Assembly: GCF_025151995.1 (NCBI RefSeq)
Contig: NZ_CP102290.1
Span: forward strand, 868,001 to 932,000
DNA from: Ruminococcus gauvreauii
GTDB taxonomy: Bacteria > Bacillota > Clostridia > Lachnospirales > Lachnospiraceae
Length of the DNA stretch: 64,000 bases
Reading direction: 5' to 3'
Under the pieces are notes generated by a model, which saw only the letters and a program-made list of their open reading frames with translations, was not told the DNA's origin and searched no databases. The position numbers were made by a program, and so were the translations under genes. Positions 51,649 to 59,849 of the stretch are shown one piece after another (position 1 is the stretch's first letter; each line of letters opens with the position of its first letter).

Positions 51649-52716
51649 TCACTCATCAAAACTTAACGCAATATTCGCTATCTCACCGTCTTTTTCCTGC
51701 AAATTCTTTATCTTATCTTCTGATACTTTTAGTTCCTCATCCACAATTTTTGTAACAATTTGATTGTAATCTTCCGCCGTAAAATTCTGAAACGAGGAGG
51801 TATCCATATTCAGACCGACTCCGTCATTGGAGAGATCCATGACTTCCTGCTTTTTCCCCGGAAAGTCCTTGTCAAACGCAGCACCCAGCGTATTATAAAT
51901 AACGTCGTTCACATTCTTTACAGCTGAAGTCACAACCGCCGCCGATGACTGTGACTGATCGGTATCAGACGCGATCACTTTGCCGTTTTTTTGTTCCGCC
52001 GCTTTTATGATGGCTGTTCCGATCGAACCTCCGTTTGAAAAGATCACCTCACAGCCGTTCGCAAACCACTCTCCTGCCGCGGCCATAATCGCAGGTGAAA
52101 TCTCATTTGTTCCCATATAACTGTAGCGAAGCTGGACCGCATCTTTCTCCAGTTTCATCTCAGACGCCGCATAATCAGCTCCCTGGACAAAACCGCTTCC
52201 GTAAAGCTCTATGCTTTCTTCTTCCTGTCCTCCCATGAATCCCAGGTTTCTGTAACCTTCTTTCACAGCGGCATACCCCGCGAGAAATCCAGCCTGAGCC
52301 TCGTTATAGACGATCGCATGAGTGTTCCTTCGTAATTTCGCCTTGCCTCCCTTTTCCTTGCGCGGCGCACCATCCAAAATAATGAATTTGACTTTTTTAT
52401 ACTTTTTCTGCATCGTATACAGGGGCACTTCGAATTCTTCCCCGTAACCGATCACAACCTGGGCACCCGCATCAGCGGCTTCCTTTACGGCTACCATGTA
52501 ATCATCCGGCGTATTCTTTGCCACACTGTGGGTTGCCAGCAGATATCCGTTATCAGCGGCATACTGCTGTGCAGATTCTTTGATGGCATTCGTCATATCA
52601 CCTTCCTGCGATGCCTCCGTTATGACTGCGATATCTTCCGTGCTTTCCTTTTTCTCACACCCGCCGATGAATATCATCATCAGCAGCAGTGCGGTCATTC
52701 CTAAACATTTCTTCAT
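51649..52716 (-). CDS. BMP-family nucleoside-binding lipoprotein
   Basis: The 355-residue lipoprotein has a signal peptide ending LMMIFIGGC and the basic-membrane-protein fold: VVIGYGEEFEVPL, FLAGYAAVKEGYRNLGFMGG, and NGGSIGTAIIKAAEQ. Such proteins bind purine or pyrimidine nucleosides for ABC uptake. It is the last gene of a minus run cdd-pdp-BMP, and pdp and cdd would use the imported nucleosides. No permease or ATPase gene is in the cluster, so the rest of the transporter must be elsewhere. Confidence 0.88.
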   Translation of the reverse strand: MKKCLGMTALLLMMIFIGGCEKKESTEDIAVITEASQEGDMTNAIKESAQQYAADNGYLLATHSVAKNTPDDYMVAVKEAADAGAQVVIGYGEEFEVPLYTMQKKYKKVKFIILDGAPRKEKGGKAKLRRNTHAIVYNEAQAGFLAGYAAVKEGYRNLGFMGGQEEESIELYGSGFVQGADYAASEMKLEKDAVQLRYSYMGTNEISPAIMAAAGEWFANGCEVIFSNGGSIGTAIIKAAEQKNGKVIASDTDQSQSSAAVVTSAVKNVNDVIYNTLGAAFDKDFPGKKQEVMDLSNDGVGLNMDTSSFQNFTAEDYNQIVTKIVDEELKVSEDKIKNLQEKDGEIANIALSFDE

Positions 52717-52731
52717 CTTTATGTCCCCTTT

Positions 52732-54063
52732 TTATTTATCCTGATAAGCCCGTACACCGTCCCGGTCAACCACTGCCAAAATCAGCGGGATCCTTTCCGG
52801 CGGCTTCTCCCCGATCTCAACGGCAGCCAGCAGGCGCACAGCGGCAGCCCTGGCCAGCTCTTTTTGTGACGTATGCAGGACAGCGACTGTCTCCCCCTTT
52901 GTCACTCTGTCTCCTGTTTTTTTCCTCATAACGATTCCCGCAGAAAAGTCGATGCGGCTCTCTTTCGTCTCGCGCCCTGCTCCAAGCATGCAGGAGACCG
53001 CTCCGCATTCCTGAGCATCCATGTGAACGATATAACCGTCTTTCTCTGCTTTCACTTCATATAAAATGGCTGCCTTCTCAAACAGTTCCGGGCGGTACAG
53101 TACGGAGGCGTCTCCTCCCTGAGCAGTTACCATCTCCGCTAATTTTTTCATCGCTGTTCCATCTTTAACAGCCTGTTTTGCTTTTGCCTTACACTCCGAA
53201 ACGGTTCCAATCCCAGCCAGTTCCATCATATATGCAGCCAGCTCGATGCAGATCTCCGTCAGATCGTCCGGTCCCCTCCCCTGAAGTGTATCCGCTGCTT
53301 CCGCTACCTCCAGCGAATTGCCTATGCAGTTCCCAAGAGGCAGGTCCATATCTGTGATCAGTGCAGTCACCCTTCTGCCTGCCTTTTCACCGATCGCCGA
53401 CATTTTCTGCGCAAGGGCGATGGCATCTTCTGCACTCTTCATAAATGCACCGCTTCCCACTTTGACATCCAGCAGTATACAGTCACTGCCGGCCGCCAGC
53501 TTTTTGCTCATGATCGATGCAGCTATCAGGGGTATGCTCTCCACTGTAGCCGTGACATCTCTGAGTGCGTAGATTTTTTTATCGGCAGGTGCAAGATTGC
53601 CCGACTGTCCGATCACACTGAGCCCATGGCGTTTTACAATCTCGATAAACCTAGTCCGTTCGATACTGGTCTGGTATCCCGGAATCGCTTCCAGCTTATC
53701 CACCGTTCCTCCGGTATGCCCAAGCCCTCTGCCGGACATTTTGGCGATCCTGACCCCGCAGGCTGCCGCGATCGGAGCAGCGATCAGCGTCGTTTTATCG
53801 CCAACGCCTCCGGTGGAGTGTTTGTCCACCTTGATGCCCGGAATCTCTGACAGATCCACCATATCCCCCGAATGCGCCATGATATCCGTGAGGTCCGCCA
53901 GTTCCTCATCCGTCATTCCCTGAAAGTAAACGGCCATCAGCATAGCCGCCATCTGATAATCCGGAATCTCGTCCTTCACGTATCCCTGAATCATATAGGA
54001 GATTTCTTCTCTCGTAAGCGTTTTGTTATCCCGCTTTTTTACAATCAAATCATACATTCGCAT
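52732..54063 (-). CDS. pdp: Pyrimidine-nucleoside phosphorylase
   Basis: The 443-residue enzyme splits uridine and thymidine with phosphate. N-terminal helical part (MRMYDLIVKKRDNKTLTREE), the phosphate and base site KVDKHSTGGVGDKTTL, and the substrate segment TGGTVDKLEAIPGY all match Pdp/DeoA. It lies between cdd and the BMP lipoprotein. A large stem in its leader (54067-54123) places the ribosome site in an RNA helix. Product uracil could be reused by Upp. Confidence 0.95.
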   Translation of the reverse strand: MRMYDLIVKKRDNKTLTREEISYMIQGYVKDEIPDYQMAAMLMAVYFQGMTDEELADLTDIMAHSGDMVDLSEIPGIKVDKHSTGGVGDKTTLIAAPIAAACGVRIAKMSGRGLGHTGGTVDKLEAIPGYQTSIERTRFIEIVKRHGLSVIGQSGNLAPADKKIYALRDVTATVESIPLIAASIMSKKLAAGSDCILLDVKVGSGAFMKSAEDAIALAQKMSAIGEKAGRRVTALITDMDLPLGNCIGNSLEVAEAADTLQGRGPDDLTEICIELAAYMMELAGIGTVSECKAKAKQAVKDGTAMKKLAEMVTAQGGDASVLYRPELFEKAAILYEVKAEKDGYIVHMDAQECGAVSCMLGAGRETKESRIDFSAGIVMRKKTGDRVTKGETVAVLHTSQKELARAAAVRLLAAVEIGEKPPERIPLILAVVDRDGVRAYQDK

Positions 54064-54066
54064 AAT

Positions 54067-54123
54067 AAAAGCCCTCTCTTTTTACCATTATAGAGATAAC
54101 CGTCAAAAAAGGGAAGGGCTTTT
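54067..54123 (-). other. Long-range stem over pdp ribosome site
   Basis: AAAAGCCCT (54067-54075) pairs with AGGGCTTTT (54115-54123) around a 39-base loop. In the minus-strand mRNA the pdp AGAGGG Shine-Dalgarno is partly in this stem. Confidence 0.4.
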
Positions 54124-54134
54124 TCATTACATTT

Positions 54135-54548
54135 TTATTGCAGATTTTTTTTTGAAAACTGCAGCGGCAGAAGTTCTTTCAGCGTATATTCCTCATATTC
54201 CGTCTCGGACCTGGCCAGGATAACCCGCAGGCTCCCATCCGTAAACTCTGAGAGTACCTGCCTGCACACGCCGCACGGTGCACACAATTCCCTCTCGTTC
54301 TCCCTGCCCTCCAGATTCCCCACGACCGCAATCGCAAGAAATCTGTGTCTTCCGTCAGACACCGCCTTGAAGACCGCTGTCCGCTCCGCACAGTTCGAAG
54401 CGGAGTACGCAGCATTTTCTACGTTGCACCCGGTGTAGATGCTTCCGTCTGTGCACAGGATCGCCGCGCCGACCCGAAACCCGGAATACGGAGCGTATGC
54501 CTGCTTCTGCGCTTCAATCGCCTGTTTTATTAAAAAGCCTGTATCCAT
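54135..54548 (-). CDS. cdd: Cytidine deaminase
   Basis: The 137-residue zinc enzyme deaminates cytidine and deoxycytidine to uridine. The zinc site is CAERTA with catalytic Glu, and PCGVCRQVL. The YAPYSGFRVGAAI start is typical. It is upstream of pdp (71-base gap), forming a pyrimidine nucleoside salvage operon with the BMP lipoprotein. Confidence 0.96.
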   Translation of the reverse strand: MDTGFLIKQAIEAQKQAYAPYSGFRVGAAILCTDGSIYTGCNVENAAYSASNCAERTAVFKAVSDGRHRFLAIAVVGNLEGRENERELCAPCGVCRQVLSEFTDGSLRVILARSETEYEEYTLKELLPLQFSKKNLQ

Positions 54549-54656
54549 GCCGGACCTCCGTTAGTTTCTCATATCATAATAGGTTGATAATATTATATCG
54601 TTATCCTCCATATATTACAATATATAGCACCCCAAGTAATGTCAATAGACATAAAA

Positions 54657-54700
54657 AGGAAAGCAGATTCACAGAATCAAATCCGGTAATCCGCTTTCCT
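54657..54700 (-). terminator. Terminator after wall-binding amidase 1
   Basis: GGAAAGCAGATT (54658-54669) pairs with AATCCGCTTTCC (54688-54699) with one wobble, followed on the minus strand by TTTTT. It lies shortly after the stop at 54714. Confidence 0.8.
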
Positions 54701-54713
54701 ATTTTATTAACAC

Positions 54714-57149
54714 TTACACTAAATCTGCCAGTATCTGTTCCGCAGATTTCTTGGCATACCCATCCGGATCACTCAGCATCCTGGATCCGCTGAGATCCCA
54801 TCGGAACCGGTGAAGTCCTTTCGAATTCGGACCATATAAATACGGCGTGATATTACATACCGGTGAAAGCTCCGGTTTATTAGCAGATGGAGATCTGAAC
54901 TTCTTCATATATTCCTTTGCAAGCCTGATCGCCTGGCTGTTCTGATTGTTTCCTTTCGTGACGGTTCCGCTGATCTGTACGCCTGCCTGCGGTGTGCAGT
55001 GCAGAATCACATAGCTCCCGTCACTGCATTTTCCCAGTACAATCCAGACATGTCCATCATAACCGACCACATCCCCCGGCATAAAGGATGCAGAAGTCGT
55101 ACGGTCCACATAGCTTCCCCACCCTCTGTTTCCGTACAGGCGGGGAGTATCTCCTGATACTGTGGTACAGCTCTCCTGGTTACTCTTAGTATTCACCGTA
55201 TTATAGACAGCCCAGCCCACGTACCCTGAACAATCCAGCCCCTTCTTGTATTGGTACCGATATTGGTCATAGTTATAACTTTTATTCTGAGAATTATAGA
55301 ATTTCTTCCAGTTAGGATTCACGCCAATCCGGACCGCGTCGCCGCCTGTCCAGTCATCATGGCCTCCGCCCCAGATATACAGGGTTGTACCCACTGCTTT
55401 CAGCGCATTGGCAAGAAACGATTTGAGTGTCCTGCTCTGAATTGCCGCACCATTAGGGCCCAACACAATCCCATCAACAGTAGTGTTACGGCGCATCCTG
55501 CCGTCAGTACCGAAATAATACTTACTACTTTCTATTGTCCTCCAGCCCGTATACATTTTACCGATATTTCCATCGGCATTTCCCTTCTGGAAGTAATAGA
55601 CGTTATTGTTCAGAGTCCTCCAGCCCGTATACATCTGACCTTTCTGTCCATATTCCCCGCCTATCTGAAAATAGTGAGTATTTTTCCCGAGCGTCCGGAA
55701 TCCCGTATACAATTTGCCCCGCTCTCCGGCTTTTCCTCCGATCTGAAAATAGTATCGTTTGCCGTTCATCAGCCGCCATCCGGTGTTCAGTTTACCAATG
55801 TTTCCATCACCATTCCCCATCTGGAAGTAGTAAACCTTGTTATTCATCGTCCGCCAGCCCGTATACATCTGGCCTTTTTGACCAGCTTTCCCGCCCATTT
55901 GAAAATAATAGGTATTTTTTCCGAGCGTCCTCCAGCCCGTATACATCTTCCCGCGCTCTCCGGTTTCTCCGCCCATCTGGAAGTAATAGACCTTGTCGTT
56001 AATCGTGCGCTGTCCGGTATACATTTTACCGATATTTCCATCGGCATTCCCTTTCTGGAAGTAATAGACTTTGTTATTCATCGTCCGCCAGCCCGTATAC
56101 ATCTGACCCTTCTCGCCATTTTCTCCGCCCATTTGGAAGTAATGGGTATTCTTTCCGAGCGTATGCCAACCGGTATACATCTTCCCGCGCTCTCCGGCGC
56201 CTCCCCCCATCTGGAAATAATAGACCTTGTCGTTGATCGTCCGCCAGCCCGTATACATTCTGCCGATATTTCCATCGGCGTTCCCTTTCTGGAAGTAATA
56301 AACTTTGTTGTTCATCATCCGCCAGCCCGTGTACAGCTTTCCGCGCTCTCCGGTCCCTCCTCCGACCTGGAGATAGTATGTATTATTTCCGATCGTCTGC
56401 CAGCCGGTCAGCATCGCGCCGGCATTCTTCCCCGACTTCTCAAAATAATATCTCTTATAGGATATGTCCTGCCAGCCGGTATTCATCTTCCCCTCAACTG
56501 AACCCGACTCTTCAAAATAATAGGTATTTCCGGCTATATTCTGCCAACCGGTCAGCATCGCTCCTTTTACCCCAGGAGCACCTGTCTCCGTCAGATAATA
56601 GGTGCCGCTTTTGATCGTGATCCAGCCTGTTTCCAGCCTGCCCCTTGAATCAAAATAATACCAGTGATTACTGATTTCCTCCCATCCCGGTGATGAATAG
56701 CTTCCATCTGTAAACCGATATCTGAGCTCACCGTTTGCATCTGTAACCCACCCGGCTTTGACCCGTGCGGTCAGGAAATCTTCCGGTTCTTCGGGTGCCG
56801 CCTCCCCTTCCTCAGGGGTTACCGTGGTCTCCGGCTCCATGGTCACTTCCGGAGTTACCTCCACCTGTGGTTCCTGTGTGATGTCCGGCTCTTCTGTCTC
56901 CTCCGGCTGGGCCGTGACTGACGGATCCGGTTCTCCCGTCACTTCCGGGTCCTGCCCATGTTCATCATCCGCCTCGGGAAGTTCTGTCTCTCCCTGAGCC
57001 TGCTCTGCATTCTCTTCCTGTTCAACCACTGCCTGACTGTCATCCTGTGCCCCGAACACCTGCTCGGGAACTGTCAAACCAGCCATACAGAAGATCAGTA
57101 CAAATGCCAGAGCACGCTTTACTCTTAATGTTACATATCGTGGTGTCAA
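54714..57149 (-). CDS. Cell-wall-binding repeat protein with NlpC/P60 amidase domain, paralogue 1
   Basis: This 811-residue secreted protein has a signal peptide (LAFVLIFCMAGLTVPEQVFG), a Pro/Glu/Thr-rich stretch (about residues 40-120), about 15 cell-wall-binding repeats of ~26 residues (type MYTGWRTMNNKVYYFQ...G), and a C-terminal NlpC/P60-like domain. Catalytic residues are Cys in GLDCSGYVGW, His in GHVWIVLG and His in ILHCTPQ. The repeats are choline/glucan-binding-like. The start is TTG at 57149 with AGAGGGG upstream; an earlier TTG at 57170 has no ribosome site. It is tandem with a shorter paralogue and probably remodels or attaches to the wall. Confidence 0.88.
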   Translation of the reverse strand: MTPRYVTLRVKRALAFVLIFCMAGLTVPEQVFGAQDDSQAVVEQEENAEQAQGETELPEADDEHGQDPEVTGEPDPSVTAQPEETEEPDITQEPQVEVTPEVTMEPETTVTPEEGEAAPEEPEDFLTARVKAGWVTDANGELRYRFTDGSYSSPGWEEISNHWYYFDSRGRLETGWITIKSGTYYLTETGAPGVKGAMLTGWQNIAGNTYYFEESGSVEGKMNTGWQDISYKRYYFEKSGKNAGAMLTGWQTIGNNTYYLQVGGGTGERGKLYTGWRMMNNKVYYFQKGNADGNIGRMYTGWRTINDKVYYFQMGGGAGERGKMYTGWHTLGKNTHYFQMGGENGEKGQMYTGWRTMNNKVYYFQKGNADGNIGKMYTGQRTINDKVYYFQMGGETGERGKMYTGWRTLGKNTYYFQMGGKAGQKGQMYTGWRTMNNKVYYFQMGNGDGNIGKLNTGWRLMNGKRYYFQIGGKAGERGKLYTGFRTLGKNTHYFQIGGEYGQKGQMYTGWRTLNNNVYYFQKGNADGNIGKMYTGWRTIESSKYYFGTDGRMRRNTTVDGIVLGPNGAAIQSRTLKSFLANALKAVGTTLYIWGGGHDDWTGGDAVRIGVNPNWKKFYNSQNKSYNYDQYRYQYKKGLDCSGYVGWAVYNTVNTKSNQESCTTVSGDTPRLYGNRGWGSYVDRTTSASFMPGDVVGYDGHVWIVLGKCSDGSYVILHCTPQAGVQISGTVTKGNNQNSQAIRLAKEYMKKFRSPSANKPELSPVCNITPYLYGPNSKGLHRFRWDLSGSRMLSDPDGYAKKSAEQILADLV
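55500..56620 (-). repeat. Tandem ~78-bp repeats in wall-binding gene 1
   Basis: About 13-15 units of roughly 78 bp encode the 26-residue wall-binding repeats; consecutive units share long identical stretches. The matching block in paralogue 2 is 58140-58790 (about 9-10 units). This is coding repeat, not CRISPR. Confidence 0.85.
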
Positions 57150-57208
57150 AATTAATTCCCCTCTCCCCAATCAGGATTATTTATCTTTTTCTGACGTTTT
57201 CAGTCTCT

Positions 57209-57237
57209 ATTTTACGTTTATTATAAATAGATTACAA
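57209..57237 (-). promoter_or_regulatory. Promoter of wall-binding amidase 1
   Basis: Minus strand TTGTAA (57232-57237), 17-base spacer, TAAAAT (57209-57214). Confidence 0.5.
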
Positions 57238-57257
57238 TACCTTTTCACAAAAATACA

Positions 57258-57295
57258 AGAGCAGATGATGGGAAATAAATCCAATCATCTGCTCT
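57258..57295 (-). terminator. Terminator after wall-binding amidase 2
   Basis: AGAGCAGATGAT (57258-57269) pairs with ATCATCTGCTCT (57284-57295); it is 23 bases after the paralogue stop. Confidence 0.75.
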
Positions 57296-57317
57296 GATAT
57301 GAATTATCAAAATATGC

Positions 57318-59375
57318 TTACACTAAATCCGCCAGGATGTCCGCAGCAGTTTTGTCTGCATATCCATCCGGATCGCTCAGCATTTTCGATCCGCTTAAAT
57401 CCCACCGGAACCGATGAAGTCCTGCATAACCCGGACCATACAAATACGGTGTGATATTGCATACCGGAGAAAGTTCCGGCTTATTGGCAGATGGCGACCT
57501 GAACTTTTTCATATATGTCTGTGCAAGTCTGATTGCCTCGCTGTTCTGATCGTTATCCCTTGTGACAGTTCCGCTGATCTGCACACCTGCCTGCGGCGTG
57601 CAGTGCAGAATCACGACACTGCTGTCACTGCACTGACCCAGCACGATCCAGACATGTCCATTGTAACCGACCACATCACCGGGTTTAAAGGATGCCGAAG
57701 TTGTGCTGTCCACGTAGCTTCCCCACCCTCTATTACCGTATAGACGCGGAGTATCTCCGGATATTGTCGTACAGTTCTGCTGATTGCTGTCCGTGTTTAC
57801 TGTATTATAAACCGACCAGCCTACATAACCGGAGCAGTCTAATCCTTTTCCGTAATGTTTTGGAATGTTTTCATTTTTAGGGTCATATCGATAACTCCGA
57901 TTCTGAGAATCATAGAATTTTTTCCAGTTCGGGTTTACCCCCTTCCGAAGCGCATCACCGCCGGTATAGGCATCATGGCCTCCGCCCCAGATGTACAGGG
58001 TTGTCCCCACCGGCTTCAGCGCATTGGCAAGAAACGCTTTAAGAGTCTTGCCCTGTACAGCGGCACCGTTAGGTCCCAGCTCTACTCCATTGACTGTGGT
58101 ATTGCGGTACATTTTACCGTCAGAGCCGAAATAGTACTTATTTTTACCAAGATTCCTCCAGCCCGTGTACATCTTGCCGATATTTCCATCAGCATTTCCT
58201 ATCTGAAAATAATAGGTGTCATCTCCCAATGTCCTCCAGCCCGTATACATCTGACCCTTTTGACCGGCGTTTCCGCCCATCTGGAAATAATGGGTATTAT
58301 TCCCGAGCGTCCGGAATCCCGTATACAGCCTGCCGCGCTCTCCGGCTCCTCCTCCGATCTGGAAATAATATCTCTTTCCATTCATCAGGCGCCAGCCGGT
58401 ATTCAGCTTGCCGGCATTTCCATCAGCATTTCCTATCTGGAAGTAATAGACTCTGTTGTTCATGGTCCGCCAGCCGGTATACATCTTACCCCTTTGACCG
58501 GCGTCTCCGCCCATCTGAAAATAATAGGTGTTTTTTCCGAGTGTCCACCAGCCCGTATACATCCTTCCGCGTTCCCCGGCTCCTCCTCCGATCTGGAAAT
58601 AATAGGTGTTTTTTCCGATCGTCTGCCAGCCGGTATACACCTTCCCGACATCTTCACCTGACTCTTCAAAATAATATCTTCTGTAGGATATGTTCTGCCA
58701 GCCGGTGTACATCTTTCCCTCAACCGAACCTGACTCTTCAAAATAATAGGTATTGCCGGCTATGTTCTGCCAGCCGGTCAGCATCGCTCCCTTTTCTCCC
58801 GGAGCGCCCGACTCCGTCAGATAATAGGTACCGCTCGGAATTGTGATCCAGCCTGTTTCAAGCGTGCCTTGCGCATCAAAATGATACCAGTAATCTCCAA
58901 TTTCTTTCCAACCCAGTTTTGAATAACTTCCATCCGGAAACCGATATCTGAGATCCCCATTAGTTTCCGTGACCCATCCGGCTTTTGCCTTCGCCGCCAA
59001 CAAATCCTCAGGTTCTTCCTCCGGCCCCCCTGTTTCATCAGCAGGTGTCTCTGTGACCGCAGGAGTCTCTTCATCCTGCGGTTCTTCCGTGATATTCGGT
59101 TCTTCCGTGATATCCGGCTCCTCAGTCACTTCCGGCTGGTCAGTAACAGATGGATCCGGTTGCTCCGTCGTCTCCGGATCCTGCTCATCTTCATCATCTA
59201 ATTCAGGAAGCTCCGCTCCTTCCTGCTCGCGCACATCATTCTCTCCCTGTCCCTGCACAGCATGACCCGCATACGTTTCTCCGAACACCAGCTCAGGAAC
59301 TGTCAAAACTACCATGAAGAGAATTAATAGCATGGCCAGAGCTTGTTTCCACCTTCTTACTAAATTTTGTTTCAT
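57318..59375 (-). CDS. Cell-wall-binding repeat protein with NlpC/P60 amidase domain, paralogue 2
   Basis: This 685-residue paralogue of the neighbouring gene has the same order: signal peptide (AMLLILFMVVLTVPELVFG), acidic Pro/Thr/Glu region, about 10 wall-binding repeats, and the same NlpC/P60 domain (GLDCSGYVGWSVY, GHVWIVLGQ, ILHCTPQ). The C-terminal ~200 residues are nearly identical to paralogue 1, while the repeat region is shorter by five units (5 x 26 = 130 residues). This suggests tandem duplication followed by repeat gain or loss. It has its own terminator. ATG start with GGGGGAGG upstream. Confidence 0.88.
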   Translation of the reverse strand: MKQNLVRRWKQALAMLLILFMVVLTVPELVFGETYAGHAVQGQGENDVREQEGAELPELDDEDEQDPETTEQPDPSVTDQPEVTEEPDITEEPNITEEPQDEETPAVTETPADETGGPEEEPEDLLAAKAKAGWVTETNGDLRYRFPDGSYSKLGWKEIGDYWYHFDAQGTLETGWITIPSGTYYLTESGAPGEKGAMLTGWQNIAGNTYYFEESGSVEGKMYTGWQNISYRRYYFEESGEDVGKVYTGWQTIGKNTYYFQIGGGAGERGRMYTGWWTLGKNTYYFQMGGDAGQRGKMYTGWRTMNNRVYYFQIGNADGNAGKLNTGWRLMNGKRYYFQIGGGAGERGRLYTGFRTLGNNTHYFQMGGNAGQKGQMYTGWRTLGDDTYYFQIGNADGNIGKMYTGWRNLGKNKYYFGSDGKMYRNTTVNGVELGPNGAAVQGKTLKAFLANALKPVGTTLYIWGGGHDAYTGGDALRKGVNPNWKKFYDSQNRSYRYDPKNENIPKHYGKGLDCSGYVGWSVYNTVNTDSNQQNCTTISGDTPRLYGNRGWGSYVDSTTSASFKPGDVVGYNGHVWIVLGQCSDSSVVILHCTPQAGVQISGTVTRDNDQNSEAIRLAQTYMKKFRSPSANKPELSPVCNITPYLYGPGYAGLHRFRWDLSGSKMLSDPDGYADKTAADILADLV

Positions 59376-59592
59376 GATCCTCCCCCTTATTCTGCATCCT
59401 TCAACCTGCAGAATATTTCATCAGTCTGATTTTTTTAATAAAGTTTAACGTTATTATACAATTATTACATTTCTTTTACAATATTATATTCCAGTATTTC
59501 TTATGACTATATTACTTTTTTATCATAATATTCTTCTTTTTTACCACAAATTTAATGATACTACGCATTTTGCAAACAGGTTTAAGAAACGG

Positions 59593-59621
59593 TTGACATT
59601 CATTTTCCCCCATGCTAACAT
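59593..59621 (+). promoter_or_regulatory. fhs promoter
   Basis: TTGACA (59593-59598), 17-base spacer, TAACAT (59616-59621), then a leader with the riboswitch. The stretch 59376-59592 upstream is AT-rich with no ORF seen. Confidence 0.7.
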
Positions 59622-59640
59622 GAACTCATAAATCAAATAT

Positions 59641-59717
59641 GGAGTCTTGATAACTGACGGATAATTGTGGGTTACCACTGTGGAATCATGACTTCGCGCA
59701 AGCCGACCGTCTGGGCA
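59641..59717 (+). promoter_or_regulatory. ZTP (pfl) riboswitch of fhs
   Basis: The leader contains ACTGACGG, a GTGGGTTACCAC hairpin-like segment, CGCGC and the highly conserved 3' part GCCGACCGTCTGGGCA. The GACGG and CCGTC segments can pair as the pseudoknot of the pfl/ZTP class. Such riboswitches sense ZTP/ZMP, a signal of folate shortage, and commonly precede fhs. A terminator starts within the conserved 3' end (59714-59754), so ligand binding would prevent termination. Confidence 0.85.
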
Positions 59718-59754
59718 ACATTTGTAATAGTGATTACATGTGTTGTCCTTTTTT
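59714..59754 (+). terminator. Riboswitch-controlled terminator before fhs
   Basis: GCAACATTTGTAAT pairs with ATTACATGTGTTG, followed by TCC and T6. Its 5' arm overlaps the GGGCA of the ZTP aptamer. Confidence 0.8.
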
Positions 59755-59849
59755 ATCCTAAACAGTTTAAACATGTAGCAACATACATAGCTGTACAGAT
59801 AGCTGGATGCGCACAACACCACTCAGTGAAGTGAAAGGAGAATTTTACT

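Noticed and set aside
55251..56501. 416-codon plus-strand ORF opposite the wall-binding repeats
   Set aside because: Repetitive antisense frame of a repeat-coding gene; the periodic ISIGIP-like sequence only mirrors the 78-bp units.
55500..56620. Regularly spaced repeats suggestive of CRISPR
   Set aside because: Units are contiguous, in frame and encode wall-binding repeats; there are no unique spacers or cas genes.
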